Assembly (NCBI GenBank): GCA_028753945.1
Contig: JAPNXP010000001.1
Coordinates: forward strand, 1,664,501 to 1,728,500
DNA from: Hexactinellida sp. DTS-2022
Lineage: Eukaryota > Porifera > Hexactinellida
Direction: 5' to 3'
Length of the DNA: 64,000 bases
In this document: positions 1-10,480 of the stretch, piece by piece
Position numbering within the stretch: the first letter of the stretch is position 1
How the letters are laid out: every line of letters begins with the position of its first letter
Made by a program: the position numbers and the translations under genes
Notes under the pieces: generated by a model
Seen by the model: only the letters and a program-made list of their open reading frames with translations
The model's database searches: none
What the model was told of the DNA's origin: nothing

Positions 1-3000
1 TGAGTCGCTTGAGCTGCAGGACGCAGGGCGTGTTGTCCACGCGACCCGGCTTAGACACATCTCTCAGAGTCTTCGCAACACTCACGGAGCGCGGGGAGAG
101 AAGAACAGCTGGAGAGAAGCTAGGATTGGCGAGAGCAGCGTCCACAGCTGTGAGGGAGGTCCGCATGCTGATGCTCCGTCTCACTTGGTTCAGGTCATCT
201 TCGTACCGCTTTATGTCGAACTCTATCTCCTCTGCCAGCTGCTTGTCAGCTGACAGCACCTCTGAGAACTTGTCCTTGTAGTCGTACTTGAGTCTGTACA
301 GGTAGCAGAGCAGGTTGGAGAGGAGGGGGGAGCGCTCCTTCTGGAAGAGGCGTTTCAGACCGATTATTGTTGGTATGATATTCTCAATCACGTCCTTCTT
401 CACTAGTGTCTTGATGACGTCACTCTGTAAGCTCACCGCTGTCTCCATCGCCTCGCGTTCGTCATCCTCGAGAGAATCTACGGAGTGCGTCTTGACGCAG
501 GAGAGCTTGATGTTGTCGGAGCAGAGGATGGAGAGGGCGTCTGTGATCACGAGGCAGTTGGCGGGATCCAGCTGCAGCACCCTGTCCAGGGTGGGCGCGA
601 GGATCTCCTGCACGATGCGCGCGGAGAGATTGAAGCGCTGCTCGTCGCTCAGCTGCTCCAGCATGTAGTTGTAGACAGCGAACCTCTTCTTCGAGTTGTG
701 AGCTCCGGGCAGCGAGAACCGGTCCGTCTCGAGGGGCGTCTGCGGGAACTGGTTGATGCTGGGGTGGCTGCAGTTGTGCTGGAAGTAGAAAATAGCCTCT
801 ATAAAGTGGTGGTAGAAAGCCCGCGGGTACTTCTTGAGCACCACGTGCTTGAGGCAATACTCGACCAGCTGTCTGAGCTCAGCGTCGTTAAGCACTGCCA
901 GGAGGTGGTATATGAGGGCGCCCCGCAGCTTGATGTAGTCCTCCTGGATGAGCTTTGTGAGGAGAATCAGGGTCTGTCTGCGCACCACGTAGGAGCCGTC
1001 CCGCAGACAGGGGGAAATGTGGCTGAGGTAGTTGTCTATGAGGTTAGGGTAGCGCACGCACAGGTCGCACAGGACTATGATGATGTTGTTCTTGAGCGGG
1101 ACGCTGTCGGAAGAGAACAGCTCCTCGGAGAGCAGGTCCGGGCTGTCGTACGCAGACTCCTGCTGTACCAGACACAGCTTGCCGAACAGAATGCAGATGA
1201 AGGCGCGCAGCCTTGGAGACAGCTGCGGCACGAAGGAATGCGTGCTGTTAGCAGTGGCGTCTGCATCCATACTGGGCTTCTGTATGAGGGCCCACTGCAC
1301 GAGCGGGGGAATGTCCGGGTCTATCCGGTCGGGGGACACGGTGACCAGCTCCCCGAGCAGACACAGCTGGGTGACGAGGCGCTCCTGCGAGCAGAGCTCC
1401 TCCCCGCCAGCGGAGCCGCTCTTGTGCTGGAGCCAGTCCTTCACGAAGAGACTGCTTCTGCGGACCGTATCCGCCGACCAGACGGAGAACCAGCGGGCCC
1501 TGTCGCTCGGCTGGCAGAGAACAATGAGAGCGTTCACATAGCCGCTAATCTGTGCGGAGTCCAAGGCGCACTGCTCCAGCTGCGCAGACAGCCACGCCTG
1601 CAGCTTGTCGGCCTGCGGGTCGGATAGCTTCCGGTGCAGGTTGCACAGGATCTGGAGCATAGAGTCTATCTCGTGGCGACAGGTGCCGGGGCTCTCAGTG
1701 GCTGTGCTCCAGGCTGGGAACACCTGGCCCACCTCAAGCGCTTCGGTTTGCTGGGAGACTAGCGCCAGCAGTCGCCAGGCGTCCAGACGGTCGGGACTGT
1801 CGGTGTAAGTGGTCAGTTTGCGAATCAGCTGTTTGGAGAGCTTTTTGTCCTGACTCAGTCTCTGCAGGAAATGAGGGAAATACTTTTTTTGGCTCTCGCG
1901 GGTCTCCTCTCCGCAGAGGTGCGAGAGGAGGGCCCAGGGGAGGGAGCGGCCGGTCGGGCCGTAGGGAGTCAGCTGGGAGAAGAGTTCGTCCGTCAACACC
2001 TCCACGCTACGCTCCTGCACCGAGCTCTCTGGGTCCAGCACGAGCGGCAGCAGCCCCGAGAGGAAGAGCGCCTGCACGGGCCGGGAGTCCGGACTCGCGA
2101 GCAGCAGCTCCCGCAGGCCCGCGACGGACTGCTTCCGGACAGACAGGGAAATGTCGAAACACCTCTCGCGAATCAGACCCATCCACTCGGTCATGACGTC
2201 ACTGGGCAGCAGCCGCAGGACCCCCTCCAGCGCCAGGAGTGCGCTCTTTCGGACGCCGGCCTTCTGGTCGGTCAGTCTCCGCGACAGCATCGCCAGCAGC
2301 GGAGCCTCGGGTGGGGCGGCCAGGCGCCTAATGGACTCCTGCATGTGTGGGAGGGCCGCACTAGAGGCCAGGTCCGCTACCGCTTGCAGCGCGTTGGCCC
2401 GCACAGGCGATACTGAGTCGGAGCACCGCTGCACGATGGACTCCAGGAGGAACTGGCACAGTTTGGAAGGTTCCTCTGATTCCGCGGAAAGAGACACCTC
2501 GCAGTCTCTGTCGCTCGCGATGATGAACTCTAGCGCGACGGAGACAGCCATGTTCCTGTGCTCGTGTCTCCGGGAGCTCAGCAGAGAGCAGAACCAGCGG
2601 AAGAAGGCGGACACCTCCTCCCGCGGCAGACACGACACCAGCTCTCGCACCACTTTAGCGCCACGCGTCTTGTAGTGGCTGAGCACCGGACACTTCTGAC
2701 ACAGGTGTCTCGGCACGACGACGAGCACCACTCTCGCCTCTCTCTGCATGAGTCCTGTCTCCAGCAGGTAGCGCAGGTAGCTGACGGCCTGATCGCAGAG
2801 CCGCTGCTGGGGACGCGAGACGGCGGAGCTGCTTTTGCTGCCAGCGCCCCTCAGGGTGAGCAGCGGCAGCAGCTGCAGGAGGACCTCGGAGAGGGTCTCC
2901 TTCTCCTCTCCGTGCAGCGGCCTGTGCACCTCTCCGATGCAGAGCCAGGCCAGGTAGTTGGCGCCGCCGGGGTCAGTCTCCAGCGGGCGCCGCCGCAGGA

Positions 3001-3622
3001 CGGAGAAGAGCGAGGCGATCAGGTGGCAGAGGGAGTCTTGGTGCAGCTGGAATCTGAAGTTCTTCAGAAGACCGCACATCTCGGTGAGGATTCTTGTCAG
3101 CATCCCTCCATCTCTGGTGTTCTTATCCGCACACTCAATCTCCATGTCAATGTCTTCCTCTTGCGTCATAACGTTTGCATTCCTCTGCGCCTTCTCGTCG
3201 CTAGGAGAGGAGCACAGCAGCCCCACGCTCCTGTGGAAGACGGCCGGATGGAACAGCTTGTATATGTTGGCGCCCTCCACCGAGAGGATGCACACGTAGC
3301 CGAGACACGCGCCGAGACTGAGAGCAGCCGGCCCCTCCGAGGAGAGCGACAGGTGCACAGCTGCGGTTATTGACTCGTGCGGCACTCCCGCTCGCATGAG
3401 AGTGTTCCACACGCCGACGATACTATCGCGGCAGGAGAGACAGAAGTCCGCGAACTCCTGCCAGGCCTCGGGCCGGTACACGCAGTGGCTGGGAGGGAGC
3501 GCGACATCCGAGTCCAGGAAGTTAGTTTCCCACAGCTCAGTCACGCTCTCCTGCGGAATATCGCACACACTCAGTTTGTCCGCGAGTAATGAAATAGATG
3601 TGTCCATACTCAAATTCTCCAT
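1..3622 (-). CDS. NCAPD3: Condensin-II subunit D3, partial (C-terminus beyond window)
   Basis: The HEAT-repeat subunit of condensin II, which compacts chromosomes before and during mitosis in the nucleus. The frame opens at ATG 3622 and stays open for 1207 codons to the left edge, with no intron and no stop in the window. Recognisable family blocks: VRKSALLAL and SVRKQSVAGLRELL near residues 460-500, NNIIIVLCDLCVRYPNLI near 845, and RRQTLILLTKLIQEDY near 880, which is the most conserved stretch of vertebrate D3. DEQRFNLSARI and FIENIIP-like blocks (here VIENIIP) follow towards 1000-1080. The tail after residue 1150 is serine/proline-rich (LSPRSVSVAKTL), as in D3 proteins with CDK-regulated tails. 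Human D3 is about 1500 residues, so roughly the last fifth is missing only because the window ends. A second Met follows at residue 6. Coding DNA is far more GC-rich than the spacers. Identity rests on my reading of conserved blocks. Confidence 0.9.
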   Translation of the reverse strand, partial: MENLSMDTSISLLADKLSVCDIPQESVTELWETNFLDSDVALPPSHCVYRPEAWQEFADFCLSCRDSIVGVWNTLMRAGVPHESITAAVHLSLSSEGPAALSLGACLGYVCILSVEGANIYKLFHPAVFHRSVGLLCSSPSDEKAQRNANVMTQEEDIDMEIECADKNTRDGGMLTRILTEMCGLLKNFRFQLHQDSLCHLIASLFSVLRRRPLETDPGGANYLAWLCIGEVHRPLHGEEKETLSEVLLQLLPLLTLRGAGSKSSSAVSRPQQRLCDQAVSYLRYLLETGLMQREARVVLVVVPRHLCQKCPVLSHYKTRGAKVVRELVSCLPREEVSAFFRWFCSLLSSRRHEHRNMAVSVALEFIIASDRDCEVSLSAESEEPSKLCQFLLESIVQRCSDSVSPVRANALQAVADLASSAALPHMQESIRRLAAPPEAPLLAMLSRRLTDQKAGVRKSALLALEGVLRLLPSDVMTEWMGLIRERCFDISLSVRKQSVAGLRELLLASPDSRPVQALFLSGLLPLVLDPESSVQERSVEVLTDELFSQLTPYGPTGRSLPWALLSHLCGEETRESQKKYFPHFLQRLSQDKKLSKQLIRKLTTYTDSPDRLDAWRLLALVSQQTEALEVGQVFPAWSTATESPGTCRHEIDSMLQILCNLHRKLSDPQADKLQAWLSAQLEQCALDSAQISGYVNALIVLCQPSDRARWFSVWSADTVRRSSLFVKDWLQHKSGSAGGEELCSQERLVTQLCLLGELVTVSPDRIDPDIPPLVQWALIQKPSMDADATANSTHSFVPQLSPRLRAFICILFGKLCLVQQESAYDSPDLLSEELFSSDSVPLKNNIIIVLCDLCVRYPNLIDNYLSHISPCLRDGSYVVRRQTLILLTKLIQEDYIKLRGALIYHLLAVLNDAELRQLVEYCLKHVVLKKYPRAFYHHFIEAIFYFQHNCSHPSINQFPQTPLETDRFSLPGAHNSKKRFAVYNYMLEQLSDEQRFNLSARIVQEILAPTLDRVLQLDPANCLVITDALSILCSDNIKLSCVKTHSVDSLEDDEREAMETAVSLQSDVIKTLVKKDVIENIIPTIIGLKRLFQKERSPLLSNLLCYLYRLKYDYKDKFSEVLSADKQLAEEIEFDIKRYEDDLNQVRRSISMRTSLTAVDAALANPSFSPAVLLSPRSVSVAKTLRDVSKPGRVDNTPCVLQLKRL

Positions 3623-3668
3623 TACAGTGTAAAAGCTAGATTCATAATAATAGTTCAATACAATAAGT

Positions 3669-3866
3669 CAGTGGTTCCCAACCTGGTGTCCACGGATGGT
3701 TGTAAGGGGTCCACAAGATGTAGTACGGTCAATGGGAGGGGGTCCACAGAATGATTTATAGGGGTCTGTCACACCAAAACTGGTCCGGCCGGACCAATTT
3801 TGGCTGTCCATAAATGGTCCGGTCGGACTAGTTTTGGTCGCCAAAGGCGGTCCCCATTGGCCAAAG
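3669..3866. repeat. hAT terminal fragment plus GGTCCGG palindromic MITE
   Basis: At 3669 the sequence starts CAGTGGTTCCCAACCTGG, a typical hAT terminus, with GGGGTCCACA words behind it; no matching right end is visible. At 3773-3838 there is an imperfect palindrome with ACCAAAACTGGTCCGG on the left and its complement on the right, a separate short MITE. Together they fill the gap between the NCAPD3 start and the actin fragment. Confidence 0.6.
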
Positions 3867-3870
3867 GTAG

Positions 3871-4284
<414 letters not shown>

Positions 4285-4372
4285 GCTCCCTGCTTAGGCT
4301 TGTGTTAACCTGTACTTAATAGTTATTACTGCGTGATCTGAGTGTATTTTTGGGATTAGGTTTTTCCGTTAA

Positions 4373-4482
4373 CCCTCGGCTGGCTTGGGGTAAAAGGTAT
4401 AAATAGAAAAACCCCACTTTCACTTTCAATTGAAATTCAATTAACTTTCAGTTTCAATTTTACATTCCTAGCCAGACGAGGG
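4373..4482. repeat. piggyBac-type MITE with TTAA target duplication
   Basis: A 110-bp element begins CCCTCGGCTGGC and ends GCCAGACGAGGG, near-complementary termini. It is flanked on both sides by TTAA (4369-4372 and 4483-4486), the duplication made by piggyBac transposases. The interior carries CTTTCA/AATTGAAA sub-repeats and no coding sequence. Confidence 0.6.
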
Positions 4483-4856
4483 TTAATTAAAATCCAAAAG
4501 TTAATTTATTTTCTCAATCTTAGTTTACTTAATATTTCGAATTACTTAACTAGTCATTATCGCCATTTTCGGTCAATAATATCTCTAATTAAAGTTTCCT
4601 CCGGGCTAATGATAATTAAACGTGCCTAAATCCTTTTCGATGAAATTAAATGGTCGAGGATGACAGTGAGATCACATGATAACAAGTCGCACTTTCCATA
4701 CCTGTCTGTGTCAACTTAATACATACAAATCCTTATGCAATTGCTAAGAATTCCTGCACATTGGCTGTTTCCCTGGGCCCATTTCTAGACATTTACATTT
4801 CTAGTGTCTAATAATATTTGCTCGGTGTTCATAGCTAAAATACGTACTTAGGAGTA

Positions 4857-4940
4857 TACGAGCCCTTCGATCTCGGTCGCTTCCCGACGGATCACTCACA
4901 TACAAATACCGCTTTGCGGTCTTTGTTCGCTCATTTGATT
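4857..4940 (+). repeat. Diverged copy of the Helitron-like hairpin tail
   Basis: TACGAGCCCTTCGATCTCGG and the following hairpins (CCGCTTTGCGG) match the tail of the units in the 57089-60702 array. Substitutions and a shortened end show that it is older. No partner 5' half is attached. Confidence 0.6.
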
Positions 4941-5278
4941 CGTTTACAACATGTTGAAAATACGCAAAGTTTGATTACCGAAATATACGGCTATGTCGCC
5001 GAGAAGGCCATAAAACAAAGAGGCCAGTTTCTAATTTTAATTCTAGGATAAACTATGTCTCCTATTGTTGTTATTTGGGTTGTATATGGGGTAATGAACC
5101 ATTGCAAGTCCATTAGAACCACTTTTGAGAATCTCAGATTTGTGGTTAAACTATTTAGGCGCCATTTAATGATGACAGTCTAAAGAACTACAAGAAAATG
5201 AAAATAATTTGCTAATATACTTAGAATACATTTTCCGAATATATAATGAGAATGAATATATGTAGTATATTAAAAGCA

Positions 5279-5480
5279 GAATTGTTGTGTGTGTGTGTGT
5301 GTGTGTTTGTTTGTTTGTGTGTTTTGGATGTTTGTCCGTAATTGATTGAAAAGACCATGCTACCAAGAGAGCTGAAATTTGGTATATAGGAGTAGTTTGT
5401 CATAGCGACATGGGTCTATTGGTTTTCTATGCGAAATATTGTGAGTATGACATCACACGGTAACCTTTTCCTTAATAACT
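5279..5480 (+). repeat. Microsatellite and diverged Helitron-like head
   Basis: A (TG)n then (TTTG)n tract at 5283-5325 leads into TTTGTCCGTAATTGATTGAAAAG and GAGCTGAAATTTGGTATA. This has the same order as the head of the array units (TTTGTCCAGAATTAATTGG, then AAGCTGAAAATTTGTATA). It is an old member of that family. Confidence 0.5.
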
Positions 5481-5590
5481 TTTGCAAATTAGACTCTGTT
5501 AGTATAAATTTTATATGACAACACATAATGGAACTTTTACGAACTTACATTAGCGAAAGTTATTAGTTCAATTGTGTCCTATTATTTGTA

Positions 5591-6215
5591 GCACTGTTGC
5601 ATGGGAAATGGACCCCCCTAATTAAGTGACCATGGATATATTCAGAGGGGTCCATTCTCCACGGGGGTCCATTTCCCAGACGTATGCGTGGGATTTGGAC
5701 CCCCCTTGATATGAAAATACATTACTCATATCTTGTTATGATAATGTATTACTAGTCATATCCTGTTATGAAATACAATTATCACCTGTTATCTAAGAAC
5801 GGAATTTGTTGACTTTCGATAAATACATTCTAACTGAGCACAAAATTTGGTGCGTCTTCCTTTAGTTGAGTTGAATTGTGAATTTCCTGCCTAATTGTTA
5901 CTGCATATTTACCAATTTGGATTGTCGTTTTTTGAGTATACCTATTAGCTCATTCACGGTTCCTGATTTGATGGAATCAACTTCATTCAAGAACTAGTTG
6001 ATTGAGAACTAGTCTACATTAATATGTACAAAGTATTTCATAACAGGATGACTAGTAATACATTACCATAACAAGATATGAGTAATGTATTTTCATATCA
6101 AGGGGGGTCCAAATCCCACGCATACGTCTGGGAAATGGACCCCCGTGGGAAATGGACCCCCTGAATATATCCATGGTCACTTAATTAGGGGGGTCAATTT
6201 ATCATGCAACAGCAC
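5591..6215. repeat. 625-bp foldback element with arms of about 185 bp
   Basis: The left arm (about 5591-5777) and right arm (about 6029-6215) are inverted copies, from GCACTGTTGCATGG to CATGCAACAGCAC, flanked by TA on each side. The arms carry several GGGGTCCA / TGGACCCCC words in both orientations and share the stretch around GGGAAATGGACCCCC. The centre is AT-rich with no open frame. It is a non-autonomous DNA element. Confidence 0.65.
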
Positions 6216-6219
6216 TATG

Positions 6220-6843
6220 TGGGTGATCTGATTTGTTTGATTAACAAGAATGCGTTAGAGTAGTTAATTTCTCTGATCCTGGTGCATTGTTTATTTATTA
6301 CACCTATATTGGCTTGTATAATAAGACTATCAATGAAATTACGTAATTTCTAACCTAGGATTTCTACTTCTGCCTAATGATGAGATTTATTATGTTAATT
6401 ATTTCACTAACCCAACTGCAAAAAGAATTGTTTATTGAGATGTAGAATGTTTATTACTATTAAATCAAATATTTTGCAACCCTAGATTTACCTCTCCATA
6501 ATAATGGTTTAATGGTGAGAATAAGACCGTGAAGCTGTCTTATTCTCATCTTTAAACCATTATTATGGAGAGATTACACCCAGAGTTAGTAAATTACTTT
6601 GCAATACAAATTACTGAAAAAATTAATTGCGTATATTGCCGTATAATTTACCAACCACAGGTCTCAATTTATTTGAGCTAACAAGCTGACCTTTTAATAT
6701 TGCTGAACGAGCTATTAATAAATAACTATTGAGCGATGAGAATAACTTACTCAACATAATTCCCCAAACAAATTACAGTAATCACAACCCAAAATGAATT
6801 TTAGGCACGCGTTATTAAGTAGAGTGTAATTCACTAGTGAATA
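6220..6843. repeat. Dispersed AT-rich repeat with an 80-bp hairpin
   Basis: Blocks here recur elsewhere in the window. TTTACCAACCACAGGT and the CAACATAATTCCCCAAAC / AATGAATTTTAGGCACG stretch recur at 54225-54480. TTAACAAGAATGC and TATTACACCTAT recur at 63360-63450. At 6493-6572 a near-perfect hairpin pairs CTCTCCATAATAATGGTTTA with its complement around the loop CGTGAAGCT. No coding capacity is seen. Confidence 0.55.
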
Positions 6844-7032
6844 CAGTCAGGTCTTGCTTATTTGTGAACAAGATTTCGTCTGCTTAATATGAAGAAGCCC
6901 TACGGTTCCAATTTGACAACTACATAGGGTTTGTACTTTGTACTATTAAGTTGAGTTCGCTTATTATGAAGTCTCTCTATTATGAACACAATTTTTGGTC
7001 CCTTGTATGTTCATAATAAAAGAACCTGACTG
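6844..7032. repeat. Tc1/mariner-type MITE (CAGTCAGG family)
   Basis: The element begins CAGTCAGGTCT and ends AGAACCTGACTG, flanked by TA on both sides, as Tc1/mariner-type elements are. The inside carries GAACACAATTTTTGGTCCC. A second copy lies at 63471-63663 in opposite orientation, and an internal fragment at about 10590-10690. Confidence 0.7.
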
Positions 7033-7539
7033 TATATTTCATTTTGCAAGAATACTTTTGTACTAATAAACACTGATGTAATTAATTATAATTAATTACC
7101 GGTAAGTCTTTATTTGACATACCGTATATACTGTAGATGCTTCCAATTTGTTTATAGGGGTTATCGAGTGTGCGGTATTGAAATTTGATAGCCAAATTAA
7201 TTAAATATCATAAATCTCAGAGATTATAGAAGATAGAAACAAATTTCAAATTTATCAATTGATCCTTATGCCACGTAACACCTCTACAAATGGGTCTTGA
7301 CACCTTGAGGTGATGATGAGATCGTCAACAATTTTGTGAATTATATAATTTTTACAAATTTGTGAATTATATAATTCAAATGGTCGGTTGGTTTTGGGTG
7401 ATGACCCAACACGCACATAAAAAATGCTGAGTCATCACCTATTATATTCTACTTGAAACTTGAATATCTCTAAAATGAAGTGAGCTAAAACGAAACTTCC
7501 ACCACTCTAAGTGTCGTTGCCTTCCGAAACATCCTCTCT

Positions 7540-8200
7540 AAAATATTTAACACCTTCATAGTGATGATGACATGGCGAAAAAGATCCAAAATTGCAGCCT
7601 GTGCCGACAGCATGTTCCTTTGGAGGCATTAAAAAAGGAGCAAAGTTTTACTATTAAGCACGCCTTTAATCATAACGGTAAATCCTCCAAAAAGAAAGTA
7701 CTATTCGGATAACGAAGAGATTTTGAATCTTGATAGTCGGCTATTAGACTCGCCGACAAGTTGGAATTTTGAAAGAAATTGCGTATGGCGTTGCGAATCA
7801 GTTAATATTAATCACAATAGGTTTGAAGTTAATTAGTTGTTCGAAATTGATTGAGGAACTGGTAAGAGCTACAAACTTGAAATTTGGCAGGGGAGTGGGG
7901 AATATCGTTTCTAGGAATAAGTTCTAATATCTAATAAAAATTTTCACAACTTCCCTCCCTAAAGGTGCCGAAAACTTTAGCCAATTAATTTCGAGGGTTT
8001 TCCAGTATGGATTAGCTGCTATAATTCAATTAGTATAAATTAATTTTAGTGTCTCTATAATCGTTAAGTGTGCATTATAGAATGCCTATCTGAGACTGTG
8101 ATTTAATTGGTCGAGAGGAAGTTCATTAATCCAATCAGTTATTGTGTTCCCTCTGTCTAGCCATAGTTTTAACGTGTCTATTTGATATCCAATAATTACC
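7540..8200. repeat. Old dispersed repeat related to the Helitron-like heads
   Basis: The stretch GTGCCGACAGCATGT with TTTGGAGGCA (7595-7630) recurs inverted at about 52190-52240. The part at 7860-8060 (AACTTGAAATTTGGCAGG, then CCAATTAATTTCGAGGG, then ATTAGTATAAATT) has the block order of the 57-60 kb array heads. Blocks at 8060-8160 recur at 52060-52130 and 58030-58130. Nothing here codes for protein. Confidence 0.5.
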
Positions 8201-8290
8201 AATCAATACAATAGCTGTTTCCCATCTGGGTTCAAGGAGTTGTAGAGTTCCGTAATGTTCGTTAATTTACAATATTTTGATTCTGTATTA

Positions 8291-8378
8291 CCTTATTATA
8301 GGAGATTAACGTGCCATGAAATTAACCCGAATTGCTCCAATTCGAGTTAATTTCATGGCGCGTTAATTTCCTATAAGG
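8291..8378. repeat. Short CCTTATTATAGG-family MITE
   Basis: An 88-bp palindromic element with CCTTATTATAGG at the left end and CCTATAAGG at the right end, between TA dinucleotides. Arms read ATTAACGTGCCATGAAATTA and pair with the right half. It is the short form of the 382-bp element at 46760-47141. Confidence 0.7.
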
Positions 8379-9463
8379 TATACACACGGACAAGCTCTCT
8401 AATCTATAAAATTGTCTGTTTAAGTTAGCATCAATATTCCGGCGGTACTGGCTTAGTAATTATATATAATATGCTTTGTCCTTATAACAACCTAAAGCTG
8501 GGGTCCTCCGATATAAATATACTGATGCCACACCTGAAAGAAGTTGGGATTCCCTGCTCTGCTACAAATATGCGGTACAGTAGACTGCTAAAACGGTAAT
8601 TTGTACATAAGCTAGCGGGCTGAGAAAATAATTCCTATATGATTTCCCATAATATAACCAACCTGTGTTTGAAGCCTTCGAACGTTACGTAACGCTTCCA
8701 AGAGGGACCGTACTTTTTATTACGAAATGGCCAAAACGTGACGTAAGCAAATAGGATATATAATTTTCGTAATTTTTCGTTACATTCTGCAGTATTTAAA
8801 TACAACTGGCATTATATTTGAAAAAGGTATTTGCTATAAATACAAGCGAGGGCCGCAGGCCCGAGTGCAAGTTGTAAGAATGCGAGTAGCGTGGACGAGC
8901 AGCTTGTATACAATAATAAGTACTGTTTAAAAGCTCAAAGTTAATCAGTTTGGTAATTCACCATAATCCATTAAATATTATATAATTAGTTCTGTTCAGT
9001 AGGATAGCTTGTTTCAATTAGGAAATTGCTAAAAGAAGGAAGTGGAACCAATGTAACATTTGAACTTTGAATCGACAACTTTGTTCAGTAATTTGCGTAG
9101 AAAATATTTACCTTGCGTAATTCCTACATCAAAAGGAAGAGTTTTATAGACTTATATAGTGAATTAGTGGAATACAAACAATTAAGTTTAAACGTTAATT
9201 AAGTCCTTATATGTACTTCAGAATGTTGATCTATATTTATACAAAGCACTACAATGTCTAATAAAAATTTGGTTATTAAGAACATTTGTTAACGGATCTC
9301 CTATAGATTTCTCCAAAACTTTGAGCATTTGTTTAAGATCGTATTATAAATAAATCTTCTTTTCAAAGTAATAATAAAACTAAAATCTAAAACGATAGGA
9401 TAACACACGCCGAAATATGAATAAATACCTAAACTGACTAATAGTTAAATCGCTGAGTCTCTT
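8379..9463. other. AT-rich spacer without recognised gene
   Basis: I see no coding sequence. A short GC-rich patch at about 8845-8925 contains the hairpin GGGCCGCAGGCCC. The rest is AT-rich spacer 3' of the FBPase gene. Confidence 0.5.
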
Positions 9464-10480
9464 CTAAACACAGAAAGATAGATACTCGTCCACGTCCTCT
9501 GTGGACCCCAGCACAACGGGAACCCTGTCGTGTATGTGCTCCGGGACCACATCTAGGATCCGCTGCTTGCCAGTCGTGGCCTTACCCCCGGCCTGCTCTA
9601 TTATGTATGCCATAGGACCTGCTTCGTAGAGGTAGCGCAGCTTTCCCTTTGGGCTCTTTTTGTTAGCCGGGTACAGGAATATACCTCCGTACACGAGAGT
9701 GCGATGTACGTCCGCAACCATGGACCCAACATATCGCGCATTCATCGGGTTTCCACTCTCTGGGAACTTACATTTCTTGACATAGTTAGTGACAGACTCA
9801 TCCCAGAAGGAAGCGTAGCCTTCGTTGATAGAGAATATCTTTCCTTTAGGTTGAACTTTAATATTTGGGTTGGTAAGAATGAACTCCCCGATGGAGGGGT
9901 CGAGAGTGAACCCATTAACACCGTTCCCTGTCGACAGAACTACCATGGTGGCGTTCCCGTAGAGGGCGTACCCAGCTGCGACCATGGTGCTGCCTGCCTT
10001 CAGCACATCCTTCACACTCACGGCATCGGCAGACTGGCGCTTGTATATGCTAAAAATAGAACCGATAGACACGAGACAGTCTATGTTGCTGGACCCGTCG
10101 AGAGGGTCGAAGCAGACGATGTAGTTGCCCTGGTGCTTCAGGTCCACCTCAATGGGGGCCTCGTTCTCCTCGGAGATCATTAGCGCCACCTCGAAACTGG
10201 AGCGGAGCATGTTCACGAACATGTCGTTAGCCAGCACGTCCAGCTTAGCCACTTCCTCTCCCTGCACGTTGGTCACGCCCACCTTTCCGTGGAGCTGCGC
10301 GAAGCCCGCTCTCCGCACCGCCTGGGACACGGCCTTAATCGCGGTTAGGATCGACTGCAGGAGGAGTGTGAAGGAACCCGTGGCGTCCTTGTTGGCCTTT
10401 TGTTCCTCCAACACAAACCTGGCAACCGTCATTGTGTCGGTATTCAATTCCTCCAGTTTAGAGAGAATGTCTGTAGCCAT
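9464..10480 (-). CDS. FBP1: Fructose-1,6-bisphosphatase
   Basis: Cytosolic enzyme that hydrolyses fructose 1,6-bisphosphate to fructose 6-phosphate, the controlled step of gluconeogenesis. At 338 residues it equals the human length. Metal and phosphate site: SEENE at 103-107 and DPLDGSSN at 125-132; the family signature [13 protein letters not shown] is at 279-291, with the metal-ligand Glu at 286. The N-terminal allosteric segment ([19 protein letters not shown], residues 33-51) resembles the AMP-binding helix of animal FBPases, so AMP inhibition is plausible. The long match [20 protein letters not shown] (251-270) is nearly invariant in animals. AGP replaces the usual CNP at 287-289. There is no intron. 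The start is the only in-frame ATG near the family start ([17 protein letters not shown]). Just upstream on the gene strand lies AGCCTAACTAAG, a motif also seen before the SAFB-like gene. Confidence 0.96.
   Translation of the reverse strand: MATDILSKLEELNTDTMTVARFVLEEQKANKDATGSFTLLLQSILTAIKAVSQAVRRAGFAQLHGKVGVTNVQGEEVAKLDVLANDMFVNMLRSSFEVALMISEENEAPIEVDLKHQGNYIVCFDPLDGSSNIDCLVSIGSIFSIYKRQSADAVSVKDVLKAGSTMVAAGYALYGNATMVVLSTGNGVNGFTLDPSIGEFILTNPNIKVQPKGKIFSINEGYASFWDESVTNYVKKCKFPESGNPMNARYVGSMVADVHRTLVYGGIFLYPANKKSPKGKLRYLYEAGPMAYIIEQAGGKATTGKQRILDVVPEHIHDRVPVVLGSTEDVDEYLSFCV

Noticed and set aside
485-1627. Long plus-strand open frame of 380 codons
   Set aside because: It lies antisense to the conserved NCAPD3 frame and is a by-product of GC-rich codons; the amino-acid composition is meaningless.
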